64,000 nucleotides of DNA from contig CM074696.1 in NCBI GenBank assembly GCA_037367355.1, positions 3,596,001 to 3,660,000 on the forward strand. The letters run 5' to 3'. Below, in pieces: positions 58,203 through 64,000 of this stretch. The notes beneath the pieces are model-generated. The model made no database searches, was not told where the DNA came from, and saw only the letters and a program-made list of their open reading frames with translations. Position 1 is the first letter of the stretch, and each line of letters begins with the position of its first letter. The DNA comes from Neoscytalidium dimidiatum (lineage: Eukaryota > Ascomycota > Dothideomycetes > Botryosphaeriales > Botryosphaeriaceae). The position numbers and the translations under genes are program-made.

Positions 58203-60112
58203 GGCGACTTGCGCGGGAAGCTTTCGGGGGTGGTTGGGGCGAGGCGAAAGGGAAGTCGGGAGTGGCGGCCGGCGATGGTCGGGAGAGAAGCGAAAGTCTC
58301 GGGTGGGAGGGGAGAGGACTCTCCTGCGAGCCTGCGCGAACGAGAGAGAGAGGAGCGGGTCTAGGGGAGCATGAGGAAGAGGAGGAGAAAAAGTGTAATA
58401 GCGTGGTCGCAGCGGCAGCCGGCAGCGCAGCGGGCTTCGGGGCTGGGGTTCTCGTTTGTCGGGAGCGGGGTGAGGCAAGGTAAGGCAAGGTCAGCTCAGC
58501 CTTAGGGCTCCAACGAACCCAAGACGGCGCTGGGGAGGGGGGGGGCAGCGACGCGGAGCCGGGAAATGCACGACGTGCAGCAGTAGGTCGACGACAAACT
58601 CGGGCTCTGACGCGGCGCAAATCGAGGCGTCCGGCAGAGAAGTATCCAGCGCAGGAGTGTCGCATGCGCGGGAGGAGAGCTCGGCCGTCTTATCGCACAA
58701 ATCAACCCGCAATCGATTGCACGCGCGCTGTTCACCAGCAGGCTCCTGCGGGCCTATCAGCTCTGCGGGCCAGGCGATCACGCTCGCAGGTCACTCGCAA
58801 ACAAAGTCGTTTCGCTCGGGCGAATTGCAGCCCTGCGCATAATCGCTGCCAAAGTCATCCACCAGCCCTCACCTCCGCCAGTCCACCCGACATTTTCCTC
58901 TCGCTTTTTGCTCTCCCACAGAACTGCCGTCGCCGTCGCCGTCGCGCCGACGCCGGCACAGCCCCCGCGCAAGGACAGCGGGGCTGGGCGCGGAACTCTC
59001 AGAAAATCCCGCCGCCTCGTGGGTGCGTGTCTGTAGCGCTAGAAGGGTTCTGGAAGTCTGACTGGCTGTCTCCAGCCGTGTGCGCCGCCGCTTGGTGGAA
59101 TCTGTGGAGCCCCGAGAGCCTGAGTGCCGGAAAAAGACCCTGCATATCCCCAAAGTTCAGCCGTTGCTGCTGTGCCTCCATCGCTGTTCCTGCCGCTCTT
59201 CCCGTGCCTATCTGCCTGGAGTGCAGTGCGATCCCGGCCGCCCTCCACGCCCTCCGTGCCCTCCTCCACCCCGGAGAGCCTCAAAGTCAGCCTACATGCA
59301 CCCCGGCCTTTTCCGGCGCAGCGATGACGGCAAACCTGCGTTCGATAGCGAACGAGTCAGCTGGCTCACGCAGACAGCAGACAGCCTGCTAGCCCGCGCC
59401 TCAGGCCTTATCGCTAGGTACGCGATGCAGGTCCTTACCGGTTTCTGCTGCATCACCTGCTCTACAACACCATCTCGTCGGCTGCTGATGCTATATGGCT
59501 TGCCCGTTGCCTACCTATGGATCTAGCCCAAACGTCGTTATGCTAGCGCTGGACCCTTGCTTTTGCGGCTGCAAAAATTTGGGCTGAGGGGCATGTGATG
59601 CTCTCTTGGCTCATGGAGGGGTGCTTGGCCTCAGTCTTGAACAACCCTCCTCGACTACACTAGACACATGCACATGTCTCAGTTGCATACGCAACCCTCC
59701 CGTTTGGCACGGCCGAATTGTTGATAGCACAAGCCTTTTTTGGCTGAGTTCCCTGAAACGGTTGCTCAAGTGCTATCTTGCCTCTGGGTGCCCAAGTACT
59801 TCTGCTGATGGTTCACGTGTTGTATTCCACCGAAATTCATCTGCACTGGAAGAAGCCCGGAGCAATCGAGAGCTTTTGCACCTTCGAATCGGTTGTTATT
59901 ATTCTGTTTCTTTCAAGCGCATCTGGTTGAACCGGGGCTCGCCCAAAAGGGCTACATCGGATGGTCGATGGGTCGCAGTTCCTTGGATCCTTTTCCTGCA
60001 AAGGGCCTGATATCATCGCACTTTCATGAGCTTTGCGTGCGGTTGTGCTCTCAACGGTTTTTATGTCCCTCAGATTTTGCAATCAGCAGCTGCCTCGGCG
60101 GAGCGCCCTGCC
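58203..60112. other. Intergenic upstream of F-box gene
   Basis: This 1.9-kb stretch should hold the F-box promoter and leader on its left and the parvulin 3' end on its right. Plus-strand ORFs at 58.6-59.5 kb have no motif or splice logic. Confidence 0.45.
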
Positions 60113-60543
60113 CTACTTCCGGCCCTCGACCATGACAATGTGGTATCCCTCGCTCGTCTTGACTTCGCCGTACTTAGGGTTACCGGTGGTGCTGGGCTCA
60201 AGCTCGTAGGCGACCTTCTCGAATTCGGGCAGGAGACTGCCGCGTGTCTTCCAACCGAGTGAACCACCTGCAGCTCACCTGTCAATCACCCAACCCTCGT
60301 CGAGCAGACCGATTGTCACGCACCTTGTCGCGCCTTGTCCTCCGAGAACTCTCGCGCAACGTCGTCAAACTTGGCACCGTCACGTAGCTTAGCCAAAGCT
60401 TCCTCCTTCTTGCTGTGCTTTTCGCAGAGGATGTGGCGGACGTTGATGCTGGTGGCCGGCTTGAGCTTGCCCGAACCCTTGTCGCCCTTGTCGCCGGAGT
60501 CTTTGCCACCGCCGCCTCCTTTTCCCTTTCCCTTGGGTGCCAT
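60113..60543 (-). CDS. Par14-type parvulin peptidyl-prolyl isomerase
   Basis: Two exons (60543-60324, 60267-60113) give 124 aa. The N-terminus is a short basic Gly/Lys tail ([13 protein letters not shown]), as in human Par14. The PPIC domain follows: [73 protein letters not shown]. The N-terminal WW domain of Pin1/Ess1 is absent, so no phospho-Ser/Thr targeting is expected. Par14 relatives act in ribosome biogenesis and chromatin. It is divergent from the AlkB-like gene across 313 bp. Confidence 0.93.
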
Positions 60544-60856
60544 GGTCAGGCTGGTGCAGTGTTGTTGGTGGTGGTGGTGGTGGTGAGGATGAGCAGGTCA
60601 GAGGTGCGGATGGCGGGGCAGCCGACCATCGTGGTGCGGGGAGCTTGACGGACCTTCGTCAAGCTTCCGCCGCTCCAACTCCTCCACGCCTCCTCCCTCT
60701 CTCAGCACCATGTGCCTTGCATGATGCCTCTCCCCGCAACGAGGCACCATTCTTCTATTGTGTCATCTCTGGGAAGTTCCATATTATGACATTTGCCCCA
60801 TAGGCACATCGCATCCGCAGACCTCACCGTTCTAGCGCAGGTCTGCCGACATCAAA
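60544..60856. other. Divergent promoter of parvulin and AlkB-like genes
   Basis: This 313-bp region starts with a (TGG)n run near 60562-60585 in the parvulin leader. The two genes start outward from it, so core elements must be close together. No TATA box is evident. Confidence 0.5.
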
Positions 60857-61698
60857 ATGGCTGAGGAGCTGGACGCTAAGCAGCTCTCCGTTGCACGCAT
60901 CCAATCGCTGCCTGACGCCATGTACTACATTCCTGGCTTTATTTCCTCTTACGAAGAAGAGCAAATACTCAATAAAGTGCATACGCCCCCAGTAGAGGTC
61001 AAGAACACATCTGTTGATATCACGCCCAGCTGCCTCCCAATCGCTGGACCGTTCTCTCCCATCGCCGACTTCAAGCGCACCCTTCTACCCTCACTGCTAA
61101 CAACACTCTCCTCGCCGCGCCACTTCCGTCCTACCTGACAACATCTCCCGCCCCTATCGCCGCCCGCTTCGAGAAACTTGGCATCTTCAAAGACACGCCG
61201 CACGGCGCTCCGAACCACTGCCTTGTCAACGAATACAGGAGAGGAGAGGGCATCATGCCGCACGAAGATGGCGCAGCATATGCGCCAGTCGTTGCAACCG
61301 TGAGCTTAGGTGGAACGGTGATCCTAGAAGTCACGCCGAAGCCAGCGTGGGAAGAGGGTGCCGAAGGGAACATAGACAGAGCACCAGTTCAGGATGCATC
61401 CGCAGAGAACGATGGGAGCTCGACTAAGTGGCGCATCGTCTGCGAGCCGCGATCGTTACTGATCACCACCCGGTCCGCCTACACCACGACCCTCCACGGT
61501 ATCCCACCTGTTGAAGTCGACGAAGATCTGGGACCAGAGACGGTGGCTAATTGGTCGCTGCTTGGGAATGCGCAGCAATACACGGATGCGGGTGGTAAAA
61601 ATGAGCGCAGTGCAAGAGTCAGTCTGACGTTCCGCGATGTTCTTAAGGTATCTAAAGCTGGTGGTCTGGGTAAGATATTAGGTGGTGGCAGGAGGTGA
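60857..61698 (+). CDS. ALKBH6-type 2OG-Fe(II) dioxygenase
   Basis: Two exons (60857-60976, 61030-61698) give 262 aa with an exact frame. The N-terminus YYIPGFISSYEEEQILNK is typical of ALKBH6. Splicing joins it to LPPNRWTVLSHRRLQAHP. NEYRRGEGIMPHEDG gives His118 and Asp120 as iron ligands, His196 (TTLHGI) is the distal ligand, and ARVSLTFRDV carries the 2-oxoglutarate-binding arginines. AlkB homologues oxidatively demethylate nucleic acids or proteins; the ALKBH6 substrate is not firmly established. A 30-residue acidic insert around 145-172 is poorly conserved in character. The C-terminal GGLGKILGGGRR is a flexible tail. Confidence 0.92.
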
Positions 61699-62082
61699 CA
61701 TTCGATGAACTGAACGCCACAGGAAGAACGTGAGCAAAAGATTTTCCCAAGAGCGCAACATATGGGAATAGCGAAACTTGGAACCGAGAGCACATTCACC
61801 TAGACCTGATATGTCGCCGAACTGGATTTTCTAACATCAGCCTGGGTACCGCTAGCCTATGACTCTCACAATCTACGCCTGTCTGTCCCTCTGCCGCTCC
61901 CTGAGGATACCTTCTCTATGAAAGATTTCCGACTGCTGTACCCCAGCCCATTACTACGTCTAGGTTTTTAGGAAACAGAGAGAAGCAAATGCACGGCAAG
62001 AAATACGCACTCGTACCCCCCGACTGCAGAACAATCGTTCCCGTCTACTCCAAAATTTCAACGCCAGCACAGACAGTGGTTC
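61699..62082. other. Intergenic between convergent genes
   Basis: This 384-bp stretch separates the ends of the AlkB-like gene and the unknown gene on the minus strand. No feature was recognised. Confidence 0.5.
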
Positions 62083-62838
62083 TCAAAGCCAGTATACCCG
62101 AGAGGCAATTGTGCCTCGCGCCGTTCTTGCAGGTTCCCACGGCGTCCCACGTTGTGCAACTCTCTCACACAATCTCTCGATTCTTCCGGACAAGTACAAG
62201 ACCGACCCGGTATTCGCGGCTGGCGGAACCTCCCGCAAGATATCACCCAGCCAGATAATCATGTCTCGCAGCTGTCCGTGCTCTTCTGGCGTCATGGATA
62301 GACTTCTGATCTTCCGTATCGTACCAATGGCGCTATTAACCGCGGCAAGCTGGTTGGAAAGTTTGCGGACCTGCTCGGATCTCCTTCGCATGCCAATCCC
62401 TCCTAAAGACTTGATATACCATGATGTGATCTCATGTTTCGTGTACTCAAGTCTGTCTGTTCTGTACCGGATATTGTCCATTGCCTCGTCCAGCAACTTT
62501 TGACTGTCTGGATTGTCCGCGAAGTCATCGATGAACGTATCTATCGAGCGCAGCTCCTGTTCGTTGGACGAAGGCGGTCTCGCCGGCGTCTGCAGCTTCT
62601 TTCCTCGTTCCTTCAGACCGCGCTGATGTTCTAGCCATGCTGCGGCGAGTGTGGGGCTTCGTTCATGACGAATCTGCTGAACTATCCCAGAAGTGCTGTG
62701 TGCACAATCTCGTTCCAAGGTTGCCCCCTTCTGAGTTGAAGAAGTGGTGGAATCAGCCACGTGCTTTGGATCCTTCTCGGTCGCCTAATTCTCCAGCTTA
62801 GCGATCTTACTATAGTTAAACTCACTGTCGCCTACCAT
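62083..62838 (-). CDS. Unknown helical protein, 5' end uncertain
   Basis: From 62784 to 62083 one frame reads a coding-like protein with HSTSGIVQQIRHERSPTLAA, LRSIDTFIDDFADNPDSQKL, then a helical segment (RYRTDRLEYTKHEITSWYIK). I recognise no family. There is no ATG near its start. The nearest upstream ATG, at 62838, is in frame but is followed by a TAG at 62785-62787. A GTGAGT donor at 62825 could start an intron. Ending it at the TAG breaks the frame. Ending it at a weak acceptor at 62709 keeps the frame and gives a start of MVGDNCAHS. So this is either a spliced gene with a tiny first exon or one with a premature stop. Confidence 0.5.
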
Positions 62839-63325
62839 TGTAACGCAAAGAATGGGAGGAAGAAAAATGGATAACTGATACAACAGTTGATTATTTTGGA
62901 GTATATGACAGCGCGGACTCCAGGCTTACATATTCTGTCCAATGCTGATCAGGCAGTCTTTTTTTTTCCCTCCCCGAGAGAAGTCGCCAATGGTAAGATA
63001 GACCTTCTCTATTCACCGCTCAAATCCATGAACGCAGGTGCCTTCTTTGTAGGTTCTTGCATAGTATTGCCTTTCGCTTCCCTTCCATTGTCCTCGGTCT
63101 AGAAATTACTTTTTATCCAGCCCAATCTACGCCAGCGCCTTCCTGAATTTCATGCAGCCAAAAACTCCGCCGCCAAGTTTCTTCCCGTCATCTCAGTTCC
63201 CCACCGGACTTTTCAAGACTTACACCTAAACCGCCAAACTCCCTTCATTTCCGAGCCTGTTGCGAACGTTTCGCCCCCTCACACTTTCCTTTTCCCCTCC
63301 CCCGCGACAGAAGAAACCCTCCCCC
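62839..63325. other. Intergenic upstream of the unknown gene
   Basis: This 487-bp stretch is pyrimidine-rich at its right end. I see no gene. Confidence 0.45.
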
Positions 63326-63841
63326 TCAGCACCCCATCTCCACTTCCCCATCCTCCTCCCCGTCCTCGTCATCCACCTCGCCCCCGCTTTCCTCCTCGCC
63401 CTCATCCGCCCCGCTTCCATCACCGCCAACGCCATCACTCCCCTCCATCGCGTCCCCCTCCCCAAACAAGCTCTCCCTCCCGACCCTCCTCCTCGCCATC
63501 ACCATCCCCTCGACGCCCCTCCTCCCGGGCACCACGCGCGCCAGGCCGCCCAGCTCCTCGCGCAGGCCCGCCAGCGCCGCCTCCAGCGCCGCGATCTTGT
63601 CGGCGTTGCGCCGCTGCGCGGCCTTGAGCTGGCCGACCAGCGCCGCCTTGTCGCCGATGGCGCGCCGCTGCGCGCCCAGCAGGCGCTCGTAGTTGGCGCA
63701 CAGCCGGTTGAGGCGCCGCTGGACGGCGGCCGCCTCGCTCTGGAAGTGGTGGTGGGGGAGGAGGTCCGGCAGGGGCGGCGGCAGGAAGGGGGAGGATGGC
63801 GGGGCCGCGACCATCGTGGTGGTTGTTGAGGGTGGGGCCAT
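63326..63841 (-). CDS. Coiled-coil protein of unknown function
   Basis: This is a single-exon, 171-aa protein with very GC-rich codons. After a Thr/Pro-rich leader comes a helix of about 75 residues with heptad-like leucines and alanines (AAVQRRLNRLCANYERLL, KIAALEAALAGLREELGG). A glycine- and acid-rich tail follows (DEGEEESGGEVDDEDGEED). No domain is recognised. The upstream flank has T-rich runs in which a promoter could sit. It may be a small oligomeric scaffold, but that is inference. The call as a gene rests on helix periodicity rather than family resemblance. Confidence 0.55.
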   Translation of the reverse strand: MAPPSTTTTMVAAPPSSPFLPPPLPDLLPHHHFQSEAAAVQRRLNRLCANYERLLGAQRRAIGDKAALVGQLKAAQRRNADKIAALEAALAGLREELGGLARVVPGRRGVEGMVMARRRVGRESLFGEGDAMEGSDGVGGDGSGADEGEEESGGEVDDEDGEEDGEVEMGC

Positions 63842-64000
63842 TCCTATGGTTTTTCTTTTTTTCTCTTTTTTTTTCTTGGTGCCCGTCGTTCTTTGTCGTC
63901 GTCGTCGTTGCTGCGGCCCTGGTGGAGGTCTGTGGAGGAGGCAGGTGCGGGTGGTTGGCGTGTGGGTGTTGGCGTTCAGGCGCGGAGAAATGGGGGGGTT

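Overview
The window is nuclear DNA from a filamentous ascomycete (Pezizomycotina). Genes on both strands are interrupted by short GT-AG introns, mostly 46-65 bp. The families present are typical of this group: two Zn2Cys6 regulators, a SAT4-type seven-helix membrane protein, a GH16 glucanase, a mitochondrial Lon protease and a UPF0303 protein. I could not fix the class or genus. All exon models come from reading splice sites, frame continuity and remembered family motifs. No database search was run.

Layout, left to right. The 5' end of a RING-finger gene runs off the left edge. A DUF2786 protein follows (1123-3276, minus). The next four genes look like a small catabolic neighbourhood: a quinate/sugar-type MFS transporter (4143-6030, minus) that has lost an internal segment, a Zn2Cys6 regulator (6909-9615, minus), a divergent 2-pyrone-4,6-dicarboxylate-lactonase-like amidohydrolase (10082-11097, plus), and a mitochondrial-type aconitase paralogue (11545-14311, plus). 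The aconitase carries an in-frame stop and a lost splice acceptor. The regulator and amidohydrolase are intact, so the set appears to be partly decayed.

A second Zn2Cys6 regulator (15313-17163, plus) meets a 2OG-Fe(II) oxygenase-like gene (17201-18353, minus) tail to tail. After 5.2 kb without a convincing gene comes a thaumatin-like secreted protein (23602-24395, minus). Then 4.7 kb of GC-rich, gene-free sequence leads to a secreted GH16 glucanase (29063-30479, plus). Mitochondrial Lon (32171-35517, minus), a YAT-type amino-acid permease (37069-38812, minus) and a UPF0303 protein (39953-40459, minus) follow.

From 41.4 to 53.5 kb there is a loose group of enzyme-type genes: a MetE/UROD-like protein, an O-methyltransferase, a SnoaL-like protein, an FMO-like flavin monooxygenase and a SAT4-type membrane protein. 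They resemble secondary-metabolite tailoring genes, but no synthase is in view. Between the first two lies a non-coding block with an orphan TATA box, a degenerate tandem repeat and four copies of a CCGGACG/CGTCCGG hairpin.

The right end holds a two-exon 66-aa cysteine-rich secreted peptide, an F-box/LRR protein ending in a CaaX box, a Par14-type parvulin divergent from an ALKBH6-type dioxygenase, an unknown gene with an uncertain 5' end, and a coiled-coil protein of unknown function. The observations I rate highest are the decayed transporter and aconitase beside intact partners, the small cysteine-rich peptide, the prenylation-type F-box protein, the hairpin repeat family, and paired CGG-N2-CCG palindromes in the promoter shared by the first regulator and the amidohydrolase.
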